DNA from: Utricularia gibba
Lineage: Eukaryota > Streptophyta > Magnoliopsida > Lamiales > Lentibulariaceae
Reading direction: 5' to 3'
DNA: 64,000 bases
Assembly (NCBI GenBank): GCA_002189035.1
Contig: NEEC01000013.1
Span: 2,418,001-2,482,000, forward strand
Positions within the stretch are counted from its first letter, which is position 1. Every line of letters begins with the position of its first letter. The position numbers and the translations under genes were made by a program. The notes beneath the pieces were generated by a model, which worked only from the letters and a program-made list of their open reading frames with translations, had not been told where the DNA came from and did not search any database. This document shows, piece after piece, positions 28,047 through 40,026 of the stretch.

Positions 28047-29137
28047 TTGCCGCAACAAATTTCCCGGTGGGTGCGCGTCATCGGCAAAATAGATTCCAGG
28101 GACAAGAAGAGGAAGAAGTCGGCTGATGGAGCCGACAGCAAGAAGCAGAATCAGCCGAGGCCGCCGCATACCGGGAGCAAGAAAACGAAGACTCACAGTT
28201 CATCGTCGGACAAAGTTAGGGCTTATCATATATTGATTAAGCACCAGGGTTCTCGTCGCAAATCCTCTTGGAAGGATCCTGACGGCACCCTCATCTCCGC
28301 CACAACCCGTAACGATGCTATTTCCCAGCTCCGTGATCTGCGTGCGCGGATTCTTTCCGGAGACTCCACTTTTCAGGACATCGCTTCACAACACTCACAC
28401 TGCAGCTCTGCTAAGCGAGGCGGGGATCTCGGTTAGTTTTCACGCTATTTCTCCCTCTGATAGCTCTTTCTTTTCTTGCCTGTTGTGAAATGTGCGTTTT
28501 TGCGGAAGAAACATGGCATCCTCAAATAAAAACCACCGTTAAATTTGAGGGATATGCAGATCTGTGAACAGTAGTCCTTTCAATCTGAGCTTGGCCAGCT
28601 GAGCCACCAGTTTTATGTAAAAAGGGAACCTTTCAAGTGGGAACTGATCAGTGAAAATTGCATGAACAAGTTTTGCTGATTTTTAGAGATACAATGCACA
28701 TCTTGCACCATCTATTTCATTCCTGAACTGTATCCCAGAGAAAACTTCGGTGTCTACGAAGAGCTGCTCTTTTTTGCAGCAAGTGGGGTGTATCCTAAAC
28801 ATTCCTTATAGGAACATGTTCTGTATTCCGGATTTTTCAATGATATCTATTCACATAGCCTGCCTCCAAATTCTAGCCTGAGAACATGACCAATGGTGCT
28901 GTAAGCTAGAGTCAAGAGATAAAAGCGTGTGTCTTTTACTCTACTCTCCGGATTCCAGTTTCGTTTGCTGCCCCTGATAGGAAGTCTAATGTTTTTATAA
29001 ATGTGAATGCAGGTTCCTTTGGGAGGGGCCAAATGCAAAAGCCCTTCGAGGAAGCAGCTTTCAGTTTGAAGGTTGGGGAGCTAAGTGATATTGTGGAGAC
29101 GGATAGTGGAGCTCATATCATTATGAGAGCTGCCTGA
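28047..29137 (+). CDS. Pin1: Pin1-type parvulin peptidyl-prolyl cis-trans isomerase
   Basis: Isomerises phospho-Ser/Thr-Pro bonds. Two exons, up to 28431 and 29013-29137, join at [21 protein letters not shown]. The core begins [20 protein letters not shown], with the basic cluster used for phosphate binding, then [13 protein letters not shown] with the catalytic Cys, and ends [16 protein letters not shown]. There is no WW domain, as usual for plant Pin1. Unusual: about 40 residues of lysine-rich sequence precede the core ([19 protein letters not shown]), and no ATG lies in the open frame upstream of the core. An ATC at 28080-28082, followed by codons for [12 protein letters not shown], sits where a start might be. 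The given start is simply the left edge of the open frame; the true start may be in an unseen upstream exon or may be lost. Confidence 0.8.
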
Positions 29138-29572
29138 TCAGATCTCCTCATTAGATCATGGAGAAGCATGCAGTGATTGCAAATCCATGCATTTTTTGTT
29201 CCCAGGATCTGTTAAGTGGAAAGGCATCCAGCGTTTGAACTGCGCTTCAACTACTTGTATCATGTGGAATTGATGCGTTGCTAGAACTGTTCAACTTTGT
29301 AGTTTGGAATATCAACAGCCTGCATCACAATAGAACATGAATACACATGTTATCCCACAAAACAGAAAGCAAATGAAGATGATTAGGAAGCATGGAATGG
29401 TGACCTTGCAGGTGGGTGCATGGAACCAGTTAGTCAAAAATACCGAATCAATTGAATAATCAAATATTCAGTTTTTATCATAAAAAGCAAAAGGCTGATA
29501 CTTGAGAATGAAAAAGTTTCTGCTAGATCCCTTATTTCCCTGGGATTGTATGCTATTCAACCAGACCTGGCT
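29138..29572. other. Convergent 3' regions of Pin1 and BORCS5-like genes
   Basis: Both flanking genes end into this 435-base interval, so it should hold two 3' untranslated regions. No gene is seen. Confidence 0.5.
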
Positions 29573-31042
29573 CTAGCTTGACCGTGGCGGGGGGTGGCTG
29601 GTGATCTGTTCGTCATGGGTTGTTGCTTGATCGAGCATAAGCGGCTTGACAGAAGATTGCAGAGATTCAGGGCCTTCGGACGCAATTCTCTTGCACAAGG
29701 CATCACAATTGCTCATAACTTCTGTCAGTCTTCCCTTCAATTCCCCAAGTTCCACTTTCAAGGCATCAACTGCAGATTGGGATTCTTAAACTTGGATTAG
29801 AAACTGCGTCAGTTGAAGTTGGTTTAGTTTAAGCGGCATTACACCTTCGGACAAGTGAGCTGATGAGGTCTTCATTGCTGAGACCAAGTAATTGAAGCGC
29901 TGCAGAAGCTTCATTGCCAAAGCATCAACGATCTCTATTTTATTCTCAATTTCGCTCTGCGAATAATTGGCAGCAACACGCAGATAAAATAAGCTATTGA
30001 AAGGCAGGATACAAAGGAATCTACCTGCAAAGTGATCCTGAATAGAGAAAAAACCAACCTGTCTTTCAATAATCTTCTGTGCTTTGTTATCACGCAGCTG
30101 GCGGTATACCGAGAATATATCCAAGAGGACGTCAGGATCAACGGTTCCTACTTCAAAAAAAGTAATGGTAACGACACACGGGCAAACATTCAAGAAAAGC
30201 ATTACTGTGAGGTTACAATAACAGTTGAAAACTAGTTCAGCGTAAAAGTGGGGACAAAAAATATTACAAATCCAAGGTGCACATTCTCGTTACACCTCCC
30301 ACTTTGCTCATCTTTCACACTCATAACAAAACGGGTTTTCAGTATTCCATTAAGAACAATCACTTGCAAAGTCCATGGTAGTCAAAGATGCCACATTTAA
30401 CACACAATTAATCCTGAAAGTATAAGAGAAATTGAAACACAGTGCAGAAAATTCAGTAATATCTCATCAAGCTACTCCCGAAGAAACTGGAGTTTTGCTA
30501 GTTTAAGACGTACAGCTATACTCAAATGCACAGATACGAAATTAATTAGCCAAAATAAAATTCCCAAGTTGTTTAACCCCAAAAGGGAAGGAATAAAATC
30601 TAATTTGTATCTGTATTTCGTTCCTAGCATTTAGGAAATAGTGAAAGACTACCAAACTGAGTGAAATGATGGCCAAGGTTACCAGGGGTAGAAGAAGAAG
30701 ATGATGGTCTCCGGACAAGAATATCCGAGAAGCTACTCTCAGCAGGGGCTGATGTCAGGATCGGGTTCGTCTAGCAACACAGGAAGATAGATAAAAGGGA
30801 AAAAGAAAAGAAAAACGAAACTTGAGCAGAATTTGAATCTCACCATTTTGAGGCATTGAAGCCTCTGCAGAATGGGATTCACACTCTGAATACGTTCGGA
30901 AACAGTAGTGATCCCCTCATCCGAATCCTTCACCATGGAAAATCGGTATTAGTAACGATTTCGAGTAGAACGAAAGATGACGGAGGCTAAAGTATCGATG
31001 ACTTACATCCGAAACCTTCAAAGAGGATTCCGAAGCGCCCAT
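29573..31042 (-). CDS. Small N-myristoylation-candidate coiled-coil protein, BORCS5-like
   Basis: The ATG at 31042 starts MGASESSLKVSD (exon 1, 31042-31007); exon 2 gives DSDEGITTVSERIQSVNPIL. Later exons read SSFSDILVRRPSSSSSTPG, TVDPDVLLDIFSVYRQL, SEIENKIEIVDALAMKLLQR, FNYLVSAMKTSSAHLSEV, then DALKVELGELKGRLTEVMSN and CDALCKRIASEGPESLQ. The stop TAG is at 29573. A single protein of roughly 190 residues. Gly2 followed by small residues fits N-myristoylation. The layout (myristoylated start, short linker with a repeated leucine motif, 'VLLxIFxxYR', then a long helix ending in a negatively charged tail) resembles BORC subunit 5, which recruits Arl8 to lysosomes in animals. That assignment is inference from architecture, not from a search. 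The family is conserved in plants but, to my knowledge, not named. Confidence 0.7.
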
Positions 31043-31480
31043 TCGGCAACCCAGGCAGGTATCTCTCTCAATTCGCTATCGTTCAGGTATCCTTCCAGCC
31101 GACCCCAAATCCTACAATAAGCACACAGAACCCGCATTTCAAAACAACGAATTTCTTTCGGATTCCCAGAACTACCTCGTAGAAACTGCAAATCGCCGCC
31201 ATTAACACCCAATTTGTGACCTTGGAGGAGGTAGAGAGTCGAGATCGCGTCTATGGTTTTGATGAAATTTGAGTGTGAGAAAAAAATGAAGTTTGATGTG
31301 TTAAAATGGTACAACGTAAAGAAACCACAACAAAAAGGAGAGTCTATAGAGAATGCCTAATGCATTTACGTGATCCCTGTTGCCTTCATCGCCATGAAAC
31401 ACTTTCACACACTGAAGTCTGTGGCTGCTGATGCTACCGACCCATCATTTGGCCTTGAGGTTTCTCCGGAGCAAGGCAAA
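31043..31480. other. Promoter of the BORCS5-like gene and 3' end of the trihelix gene
   Basis: Both neighbours are on the minus strand. The left part is the upstream leader and promoter; about 31360-31480 is likely trihelix 3' untranslated sequence. No gene seen. Confidence 0.45.
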
Positions 31481-32874
31481 CTAGATGGACTTTTTGGCAT
31501 AGAGGGAATCTAAGAGGTTGAAGTAAGGACAAGTCTTGGAATCCTCAGCCCTCCTCTTGTTGCTATTTTTGACTCTCTTGTAGTACTTGTTTATGTTCTC
31601 CCACTTCTCTTTACACCGCTTGGCAGTCCGGTGGTAGCCAAGCATCTTCATGGATGAAGAAACCTCCTCCCAGAGCGGCCCCTTGGGACCAGTATCATGA
31701 TACTTGAAGTCTAGATCAGTTTTCACCATGACCAATGCTTCGATCTCTGCCTTAGGCCACCGTGAGCAACTCATCATGACTCTGCTCTCACCGGCACTGT
31801 TCTCTTGCCCATCCACACGGGCAGAAGAAGATTCACCAACACCACCGTCTGGTAACTCGGAATGGTTTTCCAAAGCCTTTAGCAGATTCCCAGGAGGTTT
31901 ATCAGACAAGGTAGTGAGCATGTCTGGCGTCTTCACAGGAGTCGTTATCTGAGTAAGATGCTGCAAGAACGACAGCATTGCTGCGTCTTTCGCCACAGAC
32001 ATTGCCCTCTCTTTGGCCAAAATTTCCTTTTCCCTCTTTATCCTTTCCATCTCTTGCACCTTCCAGGCTTCTTCCCTGGCGATCCATTCCTTCTCACATT
32101 TCTCTATGGTTTCTAAGAACTTCTTCTGCAACTCCTCTTGTTTCTCCAGCACTTGCTTCATTAGCTTCTCGAAGTAATCCGTCACCCTTCTCTTCTTCTC
32201 AACACCTCCTTCAGACTCATTATCAGAGGAGGAGGCTGAGGAAGTGGAAGCCGACATGAAGTCGACAAAACCTTCTCTGGTTGTGCAAGGAAAGGAGCAC
32301 AAATCTTGACCGGGGATTGAAGTCATCAGATTATTCGACAGAGTTGGCACCCTTTCGAAAGAGTAGGAGGAGACTTGGTTCAAGGAAGTGGAGGGATGTG
32401 AGAAATGGGAACCCAATAAATCAAGCTGGTCTTTGTGTCGCCTGTGATAGTTAAACATGTTGTCAAATTCCTCATGGCAGTTCAGAGAACTTCGATGATA
32501 CCCCATTTGAGGAAGCTTCCTAACAAGCAAGAACCATGAACTCAACAAGAAAAAGGGAAACTCGGGCGCGCAAATACAGGGTGAGCAAAGGCAAAACCAA
32601 CCATTTTTACTCAGACAACAAAACCACAATGCTTTCAAATTGAAGTGGCAAAAGCTGTAAGAAAAATTACAAAGAAATGGCACCTGGAGACTTCATTCCA
32701 AAGAGAAGCTTTATGACCAGAATCTCTAAAGGCTACGTCCATATTTGACCTTATTTTAACCATCGCCACCGGCGGCAACCGGCTTCCAGCTGATTCCTCA
32801 CCGCCATTGCAGCCGGAAGCTCCTTCCTCGGCAACCCCAACAGAATTCTCGAAAAAAACCGAACTTTCCAACAT
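31481..32874 (-). CDS. Trihelix transcription factor, GT-2/GTL1-like
   Basis: Two exons, 32874-32684 and 32519-31481, give 409 residues; the junction reads WNEVSR|KLPQMGYHR and keeps frame. GT-2-class proteins have two trihelix DNA-binding domains. The C-terminal one is complete: SRWPKAEIEALVMVKTDLD, GPLWEEVSSSMKMLGYHRTA, KRCKEKWENINKYYKRVK and CPYFNLLDSLY. The N-terminal one (MVKIRSNMDVAFRDSG, ASLWNEVSRKLPQMGYHRSS, LNCHEEFDNMFNYHRRHK) is recognisable but worn: its first Trp is missing and the KxCKEKFEN block has become LNCHEEFDN. A long central coiled coil (EKLMKQVLEKQEELQKKFLE) is typical. It may bind GT elements mainly through the C-terminal domain. Confidence 0.93.
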
Positions 32875-34347
32875 GGCTTTTCAGCTCAGTCAACAGAGAT
32901 GAAAGCTGCTGAAGCCCTCCCGCGTTGAACAAAACTAAAAATCGAATCTTTAATCCTTTTCCCCACATAATTTTCTGATGGGGACGCATGAAATTCTGGG
33001 GGAGGGGGGTCTCTCTCTCTCTCCCCTTAGGATTCCATCAGAAGCAAGTTGGTGGGGTGGTAAATTGGCAGCGTGGTGATAAGTAATCAATTCATTGGCT
33101 CAATGGAGGAACTTTGCTTTTTCTTGAAAGGAATACATCCTTTTGCCCCAATGATGCTGCCATGCTCCGCTCATAAATGAATGGATTACACCAACCAGAT
33201 GGTTTTAAGCTGTCTCCTGCGACCCATGATGATTCGAGCAGCCGGTCCCAAACAAAACGGGCCGAAAACGTAGGAGCAGAGGCACCGCATAGCATCCTAA
33301 CGAGTGGAGTGGCCTCTTGTATGAAGTGCATGCAAGGTTTCCCTAAAATTAAATCCCAAATCTTAAATCATGGTAGCTGTAGCGCCAGTGTCATCGAGTC
33401 AGATGACAGGGCAGTACACTACCCTAGCCAAGCAGGATCTGTTCACACGCTTGCCTCAAAGAGCTCGCCACAAAAATACAGAGAACTGTACGGCCTTATT
33501 CTCTGAGGCACAACATGGCTCGCGTTTGATATCAAATTACCAGGGTTGAAATAACATCAGCACTGATAAATCAACCGAGACTGTGAAAAGAGTGGCCGAA
33601 GCCTCACCTGTGGATAGAATTAAAACATATATGCAATTTCTCATGATCTTTAAAAGGTAGCTATTTAGCCTTGTTCTCAAACATATCTCGAAAAATGAGT
33701 ATAGGGAATTGCTAATAGATCACAAATGACTTCAACATCCACAAGACGGACGCGGGTTTAAAATAGTCAGATCATCTACCAGATGCTCTGAAAACCTTTA
33801 GCTTCAACTGGCAAACAAATACTCACTACACCTTCTTGCGTTGTGATGTTCTCATTCCCAGTTTCAAATAACCCAGCAATAGAAAGATGTTAAACATCCA
33901 CTTCAACGAGTAGGGGCTGCAAAACCTACAGTGCTGCTCACTCATGGCTCATCTCGCCGGAGATTGATGTAAAGACATTCATGTCTCAATTTCAGAAAAG
34001 TCGACATAACTGAACAGAGAGAGTACGCAGCATAATTAATTCAATTACCATCACAGGAAAGAAAAGAGCACGATTCATCAAGCTTGGTGGAATCATAAGC
34101 CATGTCACACAACTAGAATCAAAGCCAAGCTCACAACATTATTACCCTTGAGCAGCCTATCAATAAGCCCAACAGCCTTCAGCAATTTTATGCAGCGAAC
34201 CGAATTGTGTTGAAAAGAAAAGATTATACTTGAGTCTGGGGAAATAGCACATTGTGTACACAACCGGTAGAAACAGCATAAAAATGTGATCGATACCAAA
34301 TTTCCTAATGGAGATAGAGGACCACGGCATATCTCACGGCATACCAT
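32875..34347. other. Spacer between trihelix and ISY1 genes
   Basis: Trihelix promoter/leader at the left, including a CT tract (33010-33025). The rest shows no conserved frame on either strand. The right end should hold ISY1 3' untranslated sequence. Confidence 0.5.
33010..33025. repeat. CT/GA microsatellite upstream of the trihelix gene
   Basis: Short CT run about 135 bases upstream of the trihelix ATG. On the minus-strand transcript it reads GA. It could be a GAGA-type promoter or leader element. Confidence 0.5.
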
Positions 34348-35404
34348 CTACCGGTGGATATTGAGCAAGGTCTTGGCTTCAGTTAGTTCCTCCAGAAGCT
34401 CAGTGCTTGTATACTTCTCTAGCATCTCCTTCTTCTTCTTCTCCAAAACCATTTTTTTAATCTCTTCATCGTCTGGAAGAGGAACATGAACAACGAACTC
34501 CTTTTCCTTCTCCTGCTGCTCTCTTTCTCTTTCTTTCCTTCTCTCTTCTTCAACCACATCCTCTTCCTCCTCAAACAAAATCTTCGACACAGCGCCCACC
34601 TCAACCACCTCCCCACTTCTCACAGCCTTCCTAGCTTCCTTCTTTATATTTTCCATCTCCGTCCAGCTGTCCAGAGCTGCAGCCCTAAGCTTTTTCTCTG
34701 TTGGTGCTTCGACTTTCTCCAATATTCCATCCTCATCGTCCCTGTAGCCGTAATAAGTGGCATCGATCCTCTTATATATATCATACCTGCAAAAGACAGT
34801 AACACCCAGCCACATCATGACCAGCCATTTGTGAGCTTTTCATGTATCTTAAACAACAATTGCCACTAACAATATCACGGATAAAGAGTTTGAATGCTCA
34901 TCCAAAAGGCAAAATTCTTATAACTTTAGACAAGAATTACCTAGTGCGCCGCTTTCTCATCTCAGGAGGCTTCTCAAATAACTCTCTCACGCCAGGCAAC
35001 TTCTTTGCTGCCCCAAAGTATCGATACCCAGGCCCTCTCCCCCCTGGATTTGGTACATCCACAATGTTTCCCTCCAAATCAGTCATTTTTGCTGAATACC
35101 TCGAATAATTGGGACCTCCAAGCTCCACTATACGGCGTTCCCAGTGCACCTTCTCTCGAAGAAGCTTGTTTATCTCGTCGTTCAAGTCCCTGAGGCGATG
35201 TTCTCCCAGTCCCTCATTCTGAATATCAGCCACTTTACGGCCGATCTCCCGCATGATTTGCTGGCGCCACTTATCCGCGTCCGCCAAATCGCGACACTCA
35301 GAGGCGAGATACGGACGCCGCTCCTTAGGCTTCCGCTTCTCCTCCTCTTTCATGGCGATGAACCGGTTGAGCATAGACTGAGCCTTCTCCTCGTTACGCG
35401 CCAT
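34348..35404 (-). CDS. ISY1: Pre-mRNA-splicing factor ISY1 homologue
   Basis: Component of the NineTeen complex-associated spliceosome, acting in the first catalytic step. Two exons, 35404-34941 and 34786-34348, encode 300 residues. The start MARNEEKAQSMLNRFIAMKE is the family N-terminus; a longer frame to 35509 precedes it, but ISY1 proteins begin here. Continuing motifs are RRPYLASECRDLADADKWR, IGRKVADIQNEGLGEHRLRD, LNDEINKLLREKVHWERRI, ELGGPNYSRY and GRGPGYRYFGAAKKLPGVRE. The exon junction reads RKRRTR|YDIYKRIDATYYGY. The tail is acidic and coiled-coil (EEEEDVVEEERRKEREREQ), ending LLNIHR. Both junction bases and frame are correct, and the gene looks intact. Confidence 0.97.
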
Positions 35405-35778
35405 GTCGGAAAACCGCGGCGGATTAGGGTGCCGGCAAATGGTGGAAAACCCTAAGATGGGTCGGCAGAGGAAATCAATCACTGCCGGGAGCTTCCCTCC
35501 CCGAGGCAAGAAGTATATTTAAAAAATACAAATATAAAATTTAAATAAAAAAAAAACGTGTCGATTTCGTGATGACTCTTCCCCTCCCCACCCCACCCCC
35601 TCTCTCTCTTTCCTGGAAACGAGTTTCCGAAACTGCAACGTCGGACGCCTTTGTTGAAAAACGGAGACCCACATTGTTACTTGGGTTTTGCGGTAGCGCC
35701 TGAAACCATTCGTCTTTTCCACCTCATCGCCGCTTTCTCAGACCTCTCGGGAATTCCCTTTCTTCCGGAACCTTCGAA
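35405..35778. promoter_or_regulatory. Shared divergent promoter, ISY1 (left) and CarA (right)
   Basis: The two start codons face away with 374 bases between them. A pyrimidine-rich patch (cccctccccaccccacccc, about 35581-35600) followed by a CT run sits in the middle and resembles a plant Y-patch core promoter. No TATA box is obvious. Confidence 0.6.
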
Positions 35779-38148
35779 ATGATCTGTCATGGAGGAATTG
35801 CGGCGGCGACGCACTGCCCATTACGGCGATTCTCGGTGGTTTGTGCAGTTCCCGTAAAAGCCTCCGTGGTCCCTGTCTCAGATGTACCTAAAGGTAGGGT
35901 TTTTATTGGGGTTCCAGAGCGTTTTTCTCATGATGTTTTTCTTCTTGTTTCTCCTTTTAATAAATTGTTATATTTTCCTTTTGTCCTAGGAATTCCTGAA
36001 AAGCCGTGGAAGCTCGCTAACGCGAGGCTGGTGCTGGAAGATGGGTCTGTTTGGCGTGCTAAGTCGTTTGGTGCTTCTGGGACCCAAGTTGGTGAAGTAG
36101 TGTTTAATACTTCATTAACTGGGTATGTTGTTATGATTTGTTTCATGTCTTGATTTTGGGTTTTCTAAAGGCCCCTTTGATGCACATGTCCCTTGGTTTT
36201 GTTTATACACTTAAAACCACCACCGAGAGTTCAAGGTACTAGATTTGGAAGGGTTCAATGTATAGCAGTAGTGCATCCTAGGAAACATTTGAATTCGGTT
36301 GTTGCAGGGTTTTCATAAGTAAACACCGATGTTATGTGATTTAATGAGTAGCTGAGTAATTGTGCTTCTAGTCTTGATAGTCGTTTATGGGGCTGAATTT
36401 AGCTACAATGGGTGGTTTTTTGACTTTTTAAAAACTGTTAAAATTTCTCTGTAAAGTATACCATCTGCACGGCAGGTACCAGGAGATTCTTACAGATCCC
36501 AGTTACGCTGGCCAATTTGTATTGATGACCAACCCACACATTGGAAACACTGGCGTTAATTTTGGTAAGTTGATGGTGTTCTTTATTTTTTACTATCTAA
36601 AGGTGAAATGTCACCTGATTCCCCTGTTTATGGATAGACGATGAAGAATCTAGTCAATGCTTTCTTGCCGGTTTGGTAATCCGAAGTCTCAGTATAAGGT
36701 AGTTGCTTCCCGGCTTACTTCAGCAGCTTTTACTATGGTTTTCCTTCAGTCCCTTTCGTATTTTAACTCTTGGTGAGGGTGTAAGATTGCACATTTCAAT
36801 GCTAATCGAGTTACTGGGCTGATTCTGTCATGTATATTTTGCTACTCTTGTGCTGCAGCACGTCAAATTGGAGGACCACTGAAGCACTTGGAGATTACTT
36901 GGCTTCCAGAAACGTGATGGGGATATGTAGGCTTTGAGACACGCCTATATAATTTGTTGCAAATTGGTCGTGGTAATCTTTCTGATTATTTCTGAATCAT
37001 TATTTTTTTTCTGATTTCATGCAGACGATGTAGATACTCGTGCCATTACCCGTAGATTGAGAGAAGATGGCAGTCTTATAGGTGTATTGAGCACTGAAGA
37101 ATCTAAAACAGATGATGAGCTTCTAAGGATGTCTAAAGAATGGGACATTGTTGGTGAGTTTTCTCTATGCCGTACGTATTCTAATGAGATTTAGTCGTTA
37201 TTTTCAGAGGATGATGTGATTCTTTCCATTTTAACAGGGGTGGATTTAATAAGTGGAGTTTCCTGTAAGGCTCCATATGAATGGCTTGATAGTACCGGTG
37301 CTGAATGGGAGTTTAACTCCAGTGGGAGAAATCAAGAAACTTACCGAGTTAGTATTAGTTGTTTTGTTTACCCTGATGGAATAAGATTTGATGCATTGGA
37401 AATTGATGTTTTATTTTCTCGTGGGTTAAGGTTGTTGCCTACGATTTTGGTATCAAGCACAATATTCTCCGGCGCCTGGCATCGTACGGCTGTAAAATTA
37501 CCGTGGTTCCTTCAACATGGCCTGCATCTGAAACGCTCAAAATGTCACCAGATGGTGTATTGTTCAGCAATGGCCCTGGAGACCCTTCAGCAGTTCCTTA
37601 TGCGGTTGAAACTGTGAGGGAGTTAATTGGTAAAGTTCCTATTTTTGGTATATGTATGGGTCACCAGCTGCTTGGTCAAGCACTAGGTGGTAAAACCTTC
37701 AAGATGAAATTTGGTCACCATGGTGGGAATCATCCTGTTCGCAACATCCGACATAACCGTGTTGAGATCAGTGCTCAGGTTTGTTTTTTAAATGCATATC
37801 TCATTGCTGGATAATACATCTTCCTCTTGCCAAGTGTGTAGCCATTTTCTGTTGGCAGAATCATAACTATGCGGTTGATCCCGAATCACTTCCCGAAGGA
37901 GTGGAGGTAACTCACATCAATCTGAATGATGGAAGCTGTGCTGGTTTGGCCTACCCACAGAAGAATCTAATCTCACTTCAATATCACCCTGAAGCTTCCC
38001 TGGGCCTCATGATTCTGATCTTGGTATGGTCTAAACAAGCTCAAACATGGATGCTCAGATATTTTCCATTAAAGTACTTTACTTTCCCATCGCAGTTTTT
38101 GGCGAGTTCATACAACTAATGAAACCAGAAAAGCAGGGACGATCATGA
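35779..38148 (+). CDS. CARA: Carbamoyl-phosphate synthase small chain, chloroplastic
   Basis: Glutaminase subunit that supplies ammonia to the large subunit for carbamoyl phosphate, feeding arginine and pyrimidine synthesis in the plastid. Exon 1 (35779-35893) encodes a transit peptide. About ten exons follow: [74 protein letters not shown], then the glutaminase domain with [32 protein letters not shown], the catalytic-Cys motif [19 protein letters not shown], and the His region [14 protein letters not shown]. The last catalytic block should read [19 protein letters not shown], but one C is missing from 37998-38000 (three, expected four), so the frame as written leaves the family at that point. 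The corrected frame ends EKQGRS at 38148. Confidence 0.95.
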
Positions 38149-40026
38149 ACATGGCGACTGCTATCATTTATACTCTTGTGGTTGTTGTCGAGGGCAAATC
38201 ATCACTTATCCCCTTTTTTATACTCCAGAGATGCTGTTTGATAAAAGCAGAGGTGATTTTCTTGTCAACCTGATTGCTCCTCATGAAATATGAGAAGCAT
38301 GCAATTATTTTCATCATGAAGTTCTTACCTTCCAAAAATGCTTTATTTTCCTGTCTTATAAACAGTTTCTGAAGTTTTCTTACATGGAATGATGGCTGGG
38401 TTTTCATATCACATTCTGAGCTACGTTAAGCTCCTGAAAAACTATTGCATGTCCCCAACTCGGTGCACTCGTTTAAAACCGCACATTTCTTATTCAAAAC
38501 ACCAATAAAAGACTGCATTCGTGACCTTACCATTTGCAGTCTCAGCAAGTACACAGTACCTGTCTTATCAGGAGCTTCAATCTTTTCCACAACAGATTGT
38601 TTAGACACAAACACAGACGACAACTGCAATAAAATCCTGTTACCACTCGCACTTATACGAGCATATTGAAGAATAGAGGAGACTGAATATGCATGAAGTT
38701 TAAGGAAAGCAGATGGCAACCCTCTGAAGGAAGAAGATAAAAATGAAGCATGCGGGCTTCTCAGATCCCCCTACTTACTCTCATTTGGTTACGGTAGGTG
38801 CAGGTGATGAGGACAACCCGGAGGCTGTGTCCGCCGGATAATGTTAAGTTTTACAAGTCAGTGATCACAAGTCACACATGTCTAAGTTGCTGGATGCTCT
38901 TCCATCATCAGATTCCTTTATTTATTGAACCTTGACATTATAGTGCAATTGCACAACTTTGAATCCAGTGAAAAAATGGTCCAAATTGGTTCTGGGATGA
39001 CCAGGAGATGGCAAAGAGATAAGGGGCACGTGGCTTGGGGTCTGATGAAGGAGCCAATGGATACGCTGGTTGGCAAAGGCAAAGAGGGGTTGGAAGACTG
39101 GGCAGCAGAGGGACCAAGTCAAGCATTCCTGAGCTGAGTGTTCGGACACCAGTTCCTGAAACAAGTCCTAAGTTCGCACAAGGTGTTTGAATACTGTGAA
39201 GTCTTGCAGGGTACCACCGAACGTCATCATGCATTATTATAGCCCAGTACCGAGCATTATATCTAGGTACCTAATTTGATTAAGTATGACATTACAAGCT
39301 TATAGGAGTTAGAATGAATACAGGAGAACATGATCATCATAAAAATATTGAAGATACATCGTAAAGAAAACATTGAACGTTCTCTGAGATATACCGTAAA
39401 GAAAACACTTCCTAGAATATACAAGGCGAGGAATTAACCCGTATAACAAAACAACACAAGAAAAACTCGTAAGAAAGGGATCAATGTTTCAACTCTGTTA
39501 GCAACTTCTTGTCACAACACTGCAGCAGAAGCTACTAAAGTCACTGTTTCTTTCCTCCCAAAAGGAAAAAGGACTTGAAAACAGGGAAAATTTTCCATTT
39601 GTCACTTCTGATGCTACAATCACATGAGACATGCAATGCGACAAAATGCAACCATATTTCACAACTTAGTATACAAAAAGGTGGCATGCACCTGCTGCAG
39701 TGCAGACTATCATCAACCTCTTGAGTAGGAAACCAGAACCCCAAGTCCCATAAGGAACAGAACATGGCATCTATCAAATTTTGGAATCATGAAACAGATA
39801 AGCAGATGGAATGGTGAAAATAAGCATGCGTGCAGATACTGGCTTACAAGAATTGTGTCAAAACATTTATTGGCGCTGCGTGAACAGAAACATGAGGGGC
39901 ATGCAGTGACCCCGGTGAAAAAAACGACAACAAAAGAAAGATTGGACTAACCTTCAAGATGGTTGCAAATGATCATTGAAAATTTGCGTCATACTACTGC
40001 AGGTAACGATTCTATACAGATGTTCA
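38149..40026. other. Convergent spacer between CarA and UBP26
   Basis: Nearly 1.9 kb between two stops. The ends are likely 3' untranslated regions. Short frames in the interior (for example near 38450 and 38940) show no family similarity and overlap on both strands. I see no gene. Confidence 0.5.

Noticed and set aside
31978-32259. Plus-strand frame antisense to the trihelix gene
   Set aside because: Shadow of the coiled-coil coding region.
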